Part shown: positions 44,907-53,326 of the stretch, piece by piece
Position numbering within the stretch: the first letter of the stretch is position 1
Layout: each line of letters starts with the position of its first letter
Origin: Arcobacter acticola
GTDB lineage: Bacteria > Campylobacterota > Campylobacteria > Campylobacterales > Arcobacteraceae
Length of the DNA stretch: 64,000 nucleotides
Assembly: GCF_013177675.1 (NCBI RefSeq)
Contig: NZ_CP042652.1
Span: forward strand, 1,550,001 to 1,614,000
Direction of reading: 5' to 3'
Notes under the pieces: model-generated
What the model was told of the DNA's origin: nothing
Seen by the model: the letters and a program-made list of their open reading frames with translations, nothing else
Databases searched by the model: none
Position numbers and translations under genes: made by a program

Positions 44907-46950
44907 AAACCTCCAAAAAACCCACTAAGTTTAATGAATTTTCAAATAAAGTTTTCATGGCAAAACTTACACCTTGTGTACTTAAATCAAAACCATGTTC
45001 ACTTTGAGAAAGTGTTTTTAATTGGAAATAATAAATATCACAAGGAACTTGAATTTGAATGATAATTTTTTGATTAAGTAGTAAATCTTCAATCTCTAAA
45101 ATTTGAGTATTTTGTAAAACACCCTCTTGCCCTAAAACAACACCATTTATAAGAACTTTTTCATAATCTGCAAAGTGAAAATTATGTTCCATTATGTATT
45201 CAAATTTTTCTTTTGCTTCTGTTTTTAAATCAATAGCAAATTCAAAACCATTTTCATTTAAAATATAGGTTTTAGCTAATGTAGTATTTTTCTTAGTGTC
45301 TAAGTAAATTCCTCCATCTCTTACAAAAACAATACTCTCTTTTGTTTTTTCCACTTCAAAAGCTTGATTAGCAAAATCGCCAAACTCTTTAAAGTTTGCA
45401 TATTTAAAGTTATCTAAATTAAAATTAGCATCGGTAATATGATCTACAAAAGAATTTTTTAAATGCCAATCATAAACAATTGAATTACGTAATTCATCAG
45501 AAATTTCTACTGCTGCATGATGAATTGTATCTATACCATCTTTTGTCTCTTTATGGCTTTCTTCTACTTTTGGATTAAGTAAATGTTCATGATAAGCTTC
45601 TTTACGTCTCATAAGTGTATTTTGCCAGTTGAATTCATGTTTTCTTGAATCAAACTCTACTAATTGTCCACCATTTCCTGAATCAAATCTAAAGATAAAA
45701 TTTTGCGTAACTGCTTTTACTTTTTCATAACCATCAAGTTCATTCATATCACTTTGTAAAACTGTTTTTTTACCATAACGAATATTTTCAGCTTGAATAA
45801 TATAAGTATAAACGTTATCACGAAGATTTGGAAGATATAATCCTCCAAAAACTCCATGCCATAAAGAATCATTAGCTTGTGATTTATGTAATGCTAATTC
45901 AAATTTTTTCTTATTTACTTCATTTTTTGCTTTAGAAAGCTCAAGTGTTCGTTTATGAATACGATTACTCTCTTCATATTTAACTAAAAAGTTTTTCCAA
46001 ATTCCACCTTTTAAAAATTTAACACCCTCTTTTTCATAACGCTCTTCGCCCATCTCTTTTTTTAATAATTCAAGTTTAAGTGCATCATGTGCTCTTAAAC
46101 TCCATTCACCCATTTCATAATAAGAAGCATTAGGCAAATAAGCAATACCTCTTGGTTTTTCATTTTCAAAGTAAGTATCGAAATGCATAGTTTCAATTGT
46201 TTCATCAGCAATTACAGCTTGTACAAAAGATTCTAACCATTTTTTTTCATAAACCCATTCGTAAGTTCCTGGCCACATTCCAAATTTTTCTGCATCATCA
46301 AAAATAATAGCTGCTGAGTTTTTTTCTCTTCTAAAAGATTTAATTGCATCTATTGCACTTGAAACATTTAAAAATGGTATTGCGTATCGAAGTTTTTTAC
46401 TAATAGGGAAAAGCCCCATTTCTTTTCCACCCTCTTCACTCATAAAATAACCATCTAAGATCTCTTCATCAAAACCTGCACATTGAAAATGATAATCATC
46501 CATTACTGTGTATTTAATACCTGATTTATTTAAATCAGGGATTAAAGCTGATTCCCAAACTCTCTCTGTTAACCATAGACCTTTTGGTATTTGCTTGAAA
46601 TCCTTTTTTATTGAGTTACTTAGCATATCTATTTGGGCTACTCTATCCTCTGAAGGGATCACAGATAATATTGGTTCATAGTATCCAGCACTAAAAAACT
46701 CTATACTTCCTTTGTCTGCTAGATATTTTATATTTTTATAAACTTTTGGATGTTTACTTTTTATCTCTTCCATAAGCCATCCACTACAGTGTACAGCGAA
46801 TTTAAACTGTGGATATTTGCTCATAACTTCAAAAAATGGTCCATAACAAACCTCTACACCATGTTTGATTACCCAATCAAAATTATCGATTGGCTGATGC
46901 ATATGAATTCCAAAAAGTAGTTTAGTAGTATTTTTCATTTCTTTTTCCAT
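44896..46950 (-). CDS. GH57 4-alpha-glucanotransferase-type enzyme
   Basis: This protein of about 684 residues has a GH57 barrel followed by DUF1925/DUF1926-like beta domains. It shows LFGIHMHQPIDNFDW, the nucleophile region WLTERVWESALIPDL and the acid region IIFDDAEKFGMWPGTYEW. This matches the 4-alpha-glucanotransferase/amylopullulanase branch, which reshuffles maltodextrin chains. An open frame extends to a TTG at 46971, but the stop of the previous gene lies at 46959. I prefer ATG 46948-46950; ATG 46938 is also possible. Confidence 0.88.
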   Translation of the reverse strand: MEKEMKNTTKLLFGIHMHQPIDNFDWVIKHGVEVCYGPFFEVMSKYPQFKFAVHCSGWLMEEIKSKHPKVYKNIKYLADKGSIEFFSAGYYEPILSVIPSEDRVAQIDMLSNSIKKDFKQIPKGLWLTERVWESALIPDLNKSGIKYTVMDDYHFQCAGFDEEILDGYFMSEEGGKEMGLFPISKKLRYAIPFLNVSSAIDAIKSFRREKNSAAIIFDDAEKFGMWPGTYEWVYEKKWLESFVQAVIADETIETMHFDTYFENEKPRGIAYLPNASYYEMGEWSLRAHDALKLELLKKEMGEERYEKEGVKFLKGGIWKNFLVKYEESNRIHKRTLELSKAKNEVNKKKFELALHKSQANDSLWHGVFGGLYLPNLRDNVYTYIIQAENIRYGKKTVLQSDMNELDGYEKVKAVTQNFIFRFDSGNGGQLVEFDSRKHEFNWQNTLMRRKEAYHEHLLNPKVEESHKETKDGIDTIHHAAVEISDELRNSIVYDWHLKNSFVDHITDANFNLDNFKYANFKEFGDFANQAFEVEKTKESIVFVRDGGIYLDTKKNTTLAKTYILNENGFEFAIDLKTEAKEKFEYIMEHNFHFADYEKVLINGVVLGQEGVLQNTQILEIEDLLLNQKIIIQIQVPCDIYYFQLKTLSQSEHGFDLSTQGVSFAMKTLFENSLNLVGFLEVFDV

Positions 46951-46958
46951 TTCTTTTT

Positions 46959-48989
46959 TTACACAAACCAATTAGCTGTGTATTTTTCATCTAAATTAAT
47001 GGCAAGTGCACCATAGCCAGGCATTGTTTGTATAATTTCTTTTCCTTGAAGAATTTCAAAACGTAGATGAATCTGTTTACAATCTACGCAATTCATTTTA
47101 GAAAGTTCTAATTCTATACGTTCATCAATTGCAAACTTGACACCATTTTCATTGTATTCATCATTCATTGAAAAAGATATTGTTTTTTGCATCTGTTCTA
47201 TATAAATTTCAAGTACAAGATTTGATGTTTTAAGTAAATTTATCTCTCCTTCAAAAGCTAGATATATCTTATTTTCATCTTGACCATAATATATTTTTTC
47301 AATTGGACCACGAACTCTATCCATGGTTGAATAAAGTTTACTTTCATCTATACTTCCAGCTCCCATCCATTCAAAAAAAGAGCTAACTTTACCATCAATA
47401 TCTGGAGTGATAGAGCATTGAGGCATAATTAAAAAAGAAGCCCCGCTTTTATGGGAAATAATAGGTACAAATAAATCAGCTGGTGGATGAGCATTTAGAA
47501 GTTTGTAAATAAGTATTAGATGTTCTCTAAATAATGTATCAAATTCCAATCCAAATTCTGTTATATGATCATCTCCATACCACCAAAACCAGTCACTACA
47601 TTGGGCCACTAAAAAGTGTGATTCAATCTGTTTTTTAATATCTTCAGATATATTTTCTTTATGATGTTCATAATCCCGTTTTGTTTGATATATAAGTTCC
47701 CACGCACGATTTTTTTCACTATTCCCAGACCATGTATCAAAATTTCCATGAATCCAACTTCCAGGAGCTAGTTTTTCAAGAGTTCCCCTATTTTCTATCT
47801 TACTTGCTTCGTCCATAGTAACTGTTTTGCACCAAGTTGTTGATTCAAAACGACTATAAAGAGCATTAAAAAAATCATAGGCATTATTATGAAAAAACTC
47901 CCATGCATTTTCTCCATCTAAAATAACAAAAAGAGTTGAATCTTCATTTTTAGAAATAGGTTCAATTACTTCCATAAAATGATCACTTGCTTCTTTTCCT
48001 GATTTAAATCTATAATTAAATCCTATTAAATCACTTAGTGCATGGTCTCTAAATCCAATACTTACACCATTAAAATCATAGGGCTTATAAAGATTTTCTC
48101 GGGTATTATCTTCTAAAGAACGAAATAAAATAGCCTCATCAGTTGCAATCCAAGATATACCTCTTTGCTTATAAATTAAAATACTCTCCTCATCAACAGC
48201 ACCTTCAGCAGGCCAAAATCCACTTGGTTTAGAACCAAAAGTATCTTCAAAAAGTTTTATTGATTTTTCAACTTGCTCTATTGCATCATCCCTTAATGAA
48301 ATATGATTTTCCACGATGCTAGTGTGCTCATTTGCATATTTTGCATTTTCCATATTTAAAAGCAATGGTAAGATAGGATGATTATAAGGTGTAGTTGAAA
48401 GGGAAATGCTTCCTTCTTTTTGTAACTTTGCGTAAAAAGGTAAAATTGTTTTTATAAACTCTGTTAATGTATCTAGTAAATCAATTTTATCTTTTTGTGT
48501 ATAGTTCTTCTCTTTTTTAAAAAGTTTCTTTATAAAACTGTTTTCAAGTCTGAGGTAATTTCCACACCAAGAAAGTATAAAAAGAACTTCAAAATCAATT
48601 AATTCATCTTCACTAAGAGACTCTTTATCATAAAGAATTCTAAAATGCCCTATTGGTTTAACCATAGTTTCGTATTGTGTTGATTTACATGTTTTTATTA
48701 GCCAAACTCTTTGTTTCTCTTCTAACTCTTTAGGCTCTTTGGCCCAAAGAGATAAAAAGTAATCATTTTTCAAAGGATCACTGTATAAGTTTAATTGCTC
48801 TATAAGTGGTGCTGTTATATTAAAACTTGCCTTGACACCTTTATAAAGACTTAAAAGCCAAGGCATTTCATAATAGTCTTTAATACCATGAAGAAAAACC
48901 CATGGCATACTCATTACTCCATCCATCCCTCTATAATCTGGCTGATGCATATGCCAGAAAAAACATAGATTAAGAGAATCTTGTGACAT
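46959..48989 (-). CDS. GH57 family glycoside hydrolase (alpha-amylase type)
   Basis: This 676-residue protein of the COG1449 branch of GH57 has LCFFWHMHQPDYRG at the N-terminus and the nucleophile region SGFWPAEGAVDEESI (about 258-272). LFVILDGENAWEFFHNNAY (about 355) provides the second acid. No signal peptide is present, so it acts on internal glucan. It is distinct from the neighbouring GH57 enzyme. Stop and start of the two overlap, pointing to one operon with the fusion gene upstream. Confidence 0.88.
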   Translation of the reverse strand: MSQDSLNLCFFWHMHQPDYRGMDGVMSMPWVFLHGIKDYYEMPWLLSLYKGVKASFNITAPLIEQLNLYSDPLKNDYFLSLWAKEPKELEEKQRVWLIKTCKSTQYETMVKPIGHFRILYDKESLSEDELIDFEVLFILSWCGNYLRLENSFIKKLFKKEKNYTQKDKIDLLDTLTEFIKTILPFYAKLQKEGSISLSTTPYNHPILPLLLNMENAKYANEHTSIVENHISLRDDAIEQVEKSIKLFEDTFGSKPSGFWPAEGAVDEESILIYKQRGISWIATDEAILFRSLEDNTRENLYKPYDFNGVSIGFRDHALSDLIGFNYRFKSGKEASDHFMEVIEPISKNEDSTLFVILDGENAWEFFHNNAYDFFNALYSRFESTTWCKTVTMDEASKIENRGTLEKLAPGSWIHGNFDTWSGNSEKNRAWELIYQTKRDYEHHKENISEDIKKQIESHFLVAQCSDWFWWYGDDHITEFGLEFDTLFREHLILIYKLLNAHPPADLFVPIISHKSGASFLIMPQCSITPDIDGKVSSFFEWMGAGSIDESKLYSTMDRVRGPIEKIYYGQDENKIYLAFEGEINLLKTSNLVLEIYIEQMQKTISFSMNDEYNENGVKFAIDERIELELSKMNCVDCKQIHLRFEILQGKEIIQTMPGYGALAINLDEKYTANWFV

Positions 48990-51496
48990 TATAGTTTAGA
49001 CCACTCTGAGATTTTTTCACTATAATCAGCTAGTATTTTTTCACCTTTTTCAGTACTTTCAGCTTGAATATAAATATTCAAATGGTCATTATATTGATCT
49101 GGAATCATTAATATCCAATCATTTGTATCAAGCCAAATTTTTACTCCATCAAGAGTTGAAGACTCTTTACCATGGGCATCTTCAAGGAACATTCGCATCA
49201 TTTTTCCTTTAAGTGCTTGTGGGCATTTTATCTCTGAAGATTGATAATAAAACTTAGGCATTGAAGCTATAACTTTTGATAATGTTACATCTAAAGAAAT
49301 CATCATTTCTAAGATTTTTAATGTTGCATACATTGAATCACGGTGAGTTGAAAACTCTATAAAAGTAAAATTACCTTCTCCTGTAGCTATAAGATCATAT
49401 TGTTTTAACTGCTTGCTTGTAAAGTTTGCATATTGTCCACGTGAAATATTTAAAGAATCAAAATAAACTATATCAGCAGCCCAAGTTGGAAGGAAAACAT
49501 TTTTCTTAATACCTTCTTTTTTTGCTTGCATATTTAAAAGTGTTAATACAGCATACAATGAGCCTTGTTTACCAAGAGGTATTCCATCATCACAAACTAT
49601 GTCTAAACGTTGTCCATAAGGATAAATCATAAATCCAGCATTAAGTTTAAGTGCTTTAATAACAGCACCCATATCTTCTGTTGAACGTTTTATAAGTTTA
49701 TTAATATTTTCTAAACTAGATTCATCAGCATAGGCATTAAACATTATATTATCTACACCCATTTCATTTAAAACTTCAGGGAATAATTCAGTTGCCATTC
49801 CATGCATCATATCAACTGCAATTCTGCAACCAACACATTTAAACTGATGTGAATTAAGTAAATTTTTTACAGCATCTTTATACATCTGATACTCTTTAAC
49901 CTGATCAGACTCATAGATTTTTCCGATTTTTGAATAATCTACTCTACGAAATGCATCTTTGAAAAAGGCTTTTTCAATTTTTTTAGAGATATCATTATTT
50001 ATTCTAAGCGCTTCATGGTTATAAAATGTAAGAACAGTACTAGAGGCATCTTCTAGTTTTTGGCAGAAATATACACCTGCTGTGTAATTATCATGAATAA
50101 ATAAACTATGTCGTAAGACAGCCGTTGGTAAATCTTTATAATCTATTACATTAACACCAGCTGATAAAAGACCTCCTAAAAATGCACGTTTAAGCATACG
50201 AGAGTTTTTATGATAATCCCTTGAAACAAGTACAGTTGAACCAACAGGAAGTTGAGCACCAAAAGCTTCTGCAAGTTTAGTTACCATTTCACAAGAAAGT
50301 TCTACATTTGAATGCCCTACTACCATTCCATTTTCAAAAATAGAATTTTTATATTTACTTCCTAGAATTAAACTATTACTTACAATTGAAGCATCTTCAA
50401 TTATTTTATCTGCCCAAATTGTTACATCTTTTTCAACAGTAACAAGTTGTCCAATTTCACAACCTTCTGCTAAAATAAGACCAGCTTTTACTGTAACATT
50501 TTTCCCAATTAAATTGTTGTTACAAATTACACAAGCATCTAACATAGCATTTTTGCCAACTTCAACATCATTCCAAATAACAGTATTTCTGATTTTTGAA
50601 TTAAGCCCAATACTAACATTGTCTCCTAAAACAACATTACTAAGCTTCACACCCTTACTTAATTTTACATTTTTACCTAAAACTACGGTTCCAATTATTT
50701 CTATACTTTTGTCAAATTCATATGGAACTTCACTGTATAAAACACCATCAGGGAAAACTACTTTTTTACCAGGAATTTTAATATTTACTTTTCCTGTTAA
50801 TATATCTTCATATACATCACGATAACTTTCAGGATTTCCTACATCTCTCCAATAACCTTCTGCATTTCCAGCTATTAGTTCAACGCCTTCTTTCATTAGT
50901 CTTGGAAAAAGATCTTTACCAAAATCATAGTTTTCATTTTTTGGAATATATTTCAAAATTTCTGGTTCAATTATATAAATACCTGTATTAATAGTATCAC
51001 TAAAAACTTCTCCCCAACTTGGCTTTTCTAAAAACTTCTCAATTCTTCCTTCAGCGTTTGCAATAACAACTCCAAATTCTAAAGGATTTTCTACAGATGT
51101 AAGAGTGATACTTAACTTTGCATTCTTTTCTTTATGATAATCAAAAATCTTTTGAAAATCAAAATCAGTAACTAAATCTCCACTAATAATAATGAAGTTT
51201 TCATCACCAATTAAATCCTCTGCTAATTTTACAGCTCCTGCTGTGCCAAAATCTTCATCTGGAACCACATATGTAATTTTAATACCAAAATCACTTCCAT
51301 CACCAAAATAATCTTTTATAATTTGAGGCTTGAAATAAAGTAACACAATAAACTCTTTGATACCTAAATCTCTAAGAGTCATCATTGTATGTTCCATCAT
51401 GGGTTTATTTATAATTGGTAACATTGGTTTTGGACGAGAATTTGTTAGTGGTTGAATTCTTGTTCCAAAGCCACCTGCCATTACAACTGCTTTCAT
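48989..51496 (-). CDS. Nucleotidyltransferase / hexapeptide / phosphohexomutase-like fusion
   Basis: This 835-residue protein has three parts. Residues 1-230 form a sugar-phosphate nucleotidyltransferase (MAGGFGTRIQPLTNSRPKPM, then GDLVTDFDF and GYWRDVGNPESY). Residues about 250-385 form left-handed hexapeptide repeats. The rest (about 395-835) resembles the phosphoglucomutase/phosphomannomutase fold. In that last part the usual TASHNP serine loop is absent and the DGDxDR metal loop is replaced by YPYGQRLDIV, so it is probably not a working mutase. It may make NDP-glucose for the two GlgA enzymes in the absence of glgC. Confidence 0.88.
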   Translation of the reverse strand: MKAVVMAGGFGTRIQPLTNSRPKPMLPIINKPMMEHTMMTLRDLGIKEFIVLLYFKPQIIKDYFGDGSDFGIKITYVVPDEDFGTAGAVKLAEDLIGDENFIIISGDLVTDFDFQKIFDYHKEKNAKLSITLTSVENPLEFGVVIANAEGRIEKFLEKPSWGEVFSDTINTGIYIIEPEILKYIPKNENYDFGKDLFPRLMKEGVELIAGNAEGYWRDVGNPESYRDVYEDILTGKVNIKIPGKKVVFPDGVLYSEVPYEFDKSIEIIGTVVLGKNVKLSKGVKLSNVVLGDNVSIGLNSKIRNTVIWNDVEVGKNAMLDACVICNNNLIGKNVTVKAGLILAEGCEIGQLVTVEKDVTIWADKIIEDASIVSNSLILGSKYKNSIFENGMVVGHSNVELSCEMVTKLAEAFGAQLPVGSTVLVSRDYHKNSRMLKRAFLGGLLSAGVNVIDYKDLPTAVLRHSLFIHDNYTAGVYFCQKLEDASSTVLTFYNHEALRINNDISKKIEKAFFKDAFRRVDYSKIGKIYESDQVKEYQMYKDAVKNLLNSHQFKCVGCRIAVDMMHGMATELFPEVLNEMGVDNIMFNAYADESSLENINKLIKRSTEDMGAVIKALKLNAGFMIYPYGQRLDIVCDDGIPLGKQGSLYAVLTLLNMQAKKEGIKKNVFLPTWAADIVYFDSLNISRGQYANFTSKQLKQYDLIATGEGNFTFIEFSTHRDSMYATLKILEMMISLDVTLSKVIASMPKFYYQSSEIKCPQALKGKMMRMFLEDAHGKESSTLDGVKIWLDTNDWILMIPDQYNDHLNIYIQAESTEKGEKILADYSEKISEWSKL

Positions 51497-51533
51497 CTGT
51501 GCTCCTGTTTGGGAATATAATTCTTTGTAAGAT

Positions 51534-51625
51534 ATTCTATCTTAATTTAAATGTAAAAAAAGATATTATTTGTGATAAATTTTATACAACTGTTTTAAAA
51601 TTATATTTTCTTTATAAGATATAAT
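51534..51625. promoter_or_regulatory. Divergent promoters of the alpha-glucan cluster
   Basis: In the 156-base gap between the two arms, the minus strand has GATAGAAT (51534-51541) and the plus strand has GATATAAT (51618-51625). Both match gnTAnaAT exactly. Ribosome sites CAGGAG (minus) and TAGGAT (plus) precede the two start codons. Both arms are therefore likely to be controlled from this shared region; no operator repeat was evident. Confidence 0.55.
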
Positions 51626-51652
51626 TAAATTTTACTAATAATAGGATTCTTT

Positions 51653-53326
51653 ATGAAACTTCACAACTACGAATTTGATTTAAAATATAAAAAAAGTGTA
51701 GCTTATTTTTCGATGGAATTTGCTATTCATCAAGCTTTAAAAATATATTCAGGTGGATTGGGATTTTTAGCTGGTTCGCATATGAGAAGTGCATACGATT
51801 TAAAACAAAATATAGTAGGTATTGGTATTTTATGGAGTTATGGATATTATGATCAAGCTCGTAATGAAGAAGGCTACTTAAAAGCTGATTTTATAAGAAA
51901 GTACTACTCTTATTTAAAAGATTTAGGAATTTTAGCTAGAGTAACAATATGTGGAAAAGAAGTTTTTGTTAAAGCTTATTATTTAGCACCTAATATATTT
52001 AATAGTGCTCCACTTATTTTACTTTCTACTGATATAGAAGAAAATGACTATCTATCAAGAACTATCACTCAGAAACTTTATGATGCAAATGAAGAGACTC
52101 GTATATCTCAAGAGATTATATTAGGTATTGGTGGTGTAAAAGTTTTAGATGCTCTAAATCAAAAAATAGAAATTTATCATATGAATGAAGGACATGCTCT
52201 TCCTTTAGTATATGAGCTTTACAATAAATATGAATCTTTGGAAAAAGTAAAAGAAAAAGTAATATTTACAACTCACACACCTGAAGATGCAGGTAATGAA
52301 GAACATGATATTTCTCTATTACATAAATTTGGTTTTTTTAGTGCCCTTTCATTAGATAAAGTAAGAGAGATAACACTAGTTAAAGAAGAGAAGTTTAACC
52401 TTACTATTGGAGCACTAAGAGCTAGCAAAAGAACAAATGCAGTTTCTAAATTACATGGTCTTGTAACAAACAAGATGTGGGATAGTTGCAAAAGTGCCTC
52501 AGAAATAACATCTATTACAAATGCACAAAATAAAAACTTCTGGATGGATAAACAAATTTTAAAAGCTTTCCAAAAAAACAAAACAAAAGATCTTATTGAA
52601 CGTAAAAAAGTTCTAAAACAAAAACTTTTTAAAATAGTTGCAGACCAAACAGGAAAATTGTTTGATGAAAATATTCTTACTTTAGTTTGGGCTAGAAGGT
52701 TTGCTGATTATAAACGACCTGACTTAATAAAAAAAGATTATGAACGTTTTAAAAGAATAATTGAAAATGAAACAAAACCAGTTCAAATAATCTGGGCAGG
52801 GAAACCTTATCCTTTTGATATAAAAGCAATGAATATATTTAATGATTTGATTAGCACAAGTCATTCTATAAAAAATGTAGCCGTTTTAATTGGCTATGAA
52901 CTTAATCTTTCAAGAGCACTAAAATGTGGTGCTGATATTTGGATTAATACACCTAGAATATCAAGGGAAGCTAGTGGTACAAGTGGTATGACAGCTGCTA
53001 TGAATGCTGCGATTCATTTTTCAACAGATGATGGTTGGCATCCTGAGTTTGCAAAAGATGGAATAAATGCATTTACTATTCCACCAATAAATCACGATGT
53101 ACCTATACAAGAGCAAGATGAACTAGACAATAAAAATATGATGGATATTTTGGAAAATATAATAGTTCCTACATATTATGATAATCCAAAAAAATGGCTA
53201 GAAATTATGAAAAATTCAATTAATGATATTCTTCCAACATTTGATTCAGATCGAATGGCAGATGAGTATTATAAAAAGATGTATCTATTTGGAAACAATC
53301 TGCAAAAGGATATAACAGATGAATAA
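51653..53326 (+). CDS. GT35 alpha-glucan phosphorylase homologue lacking the PLP lysine
   Basis: This 557-residue protein matches the short form of glycogen/maltodextrin phosphorylase. It has YSGGLGFLAGSHMRSAYDL, HMNEGHALPLVYEL, TTHTPEDAGNEEHD, LVWARRFADYKRPDL and WINTPRISREASGTSGMTAA. In active GT35 enzymes the last motif reads GM-Lys or NM-Lys, with that lysine holding PLP. Here codon ACA (52991-52993) gives Thr447. It also lacks the usual end after GWW. It may not be a phosphorylase at all, but a glucan-binding regulator or a transferase with changed chemistry. It overlaps the next gene by eight bases. Confidence 0.85.
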   Translation: MKLHNYEFDLKYKKSVAYFSMEFAIHQALKIYSGGLGFLAGSHMRSAYDLKQNIVGIGILWSYGYYDQARNEEGYLKADFIRKYYSYLKDLGILARVTICGKEVFVKAYYLAPNIFNSAPLILLSTDIEENDYLSRTITQKLYDANEETRISQEIILGIGGVKVLDALNQKIEIYHMNEGHALPLVYELYNKYESLEKVKEKVIFTTHTPEDAGNEEHDISLLHKFGFFSALSLDKVREITLVKEEKFNLTIGALRASKRTNAVSKLHGLVTNKMWDSCKSASEITSITNAQNKNFWMDKQILKAFQKNKTKDLIERKKVLKQKLFKIVADQTGKLFDENILTLVWARRFADYKRPDLIKKDYERFKRIIENETKPVQIIWAGKPYPFDIKAMNIFNDLISTSHSIKNVAVLIGYELNLSRALKCGADIWINTPRISREASGTSGMTAAMNAAIHFSTDDGWHPEFAKDGINAFTIPPINHDVPIQEQDELDNKNMMDILENIIVPTYYDNPKKWLEIMKNSINDILPTFDSDRMADEYYKKMYLFGNNLQKDITDE

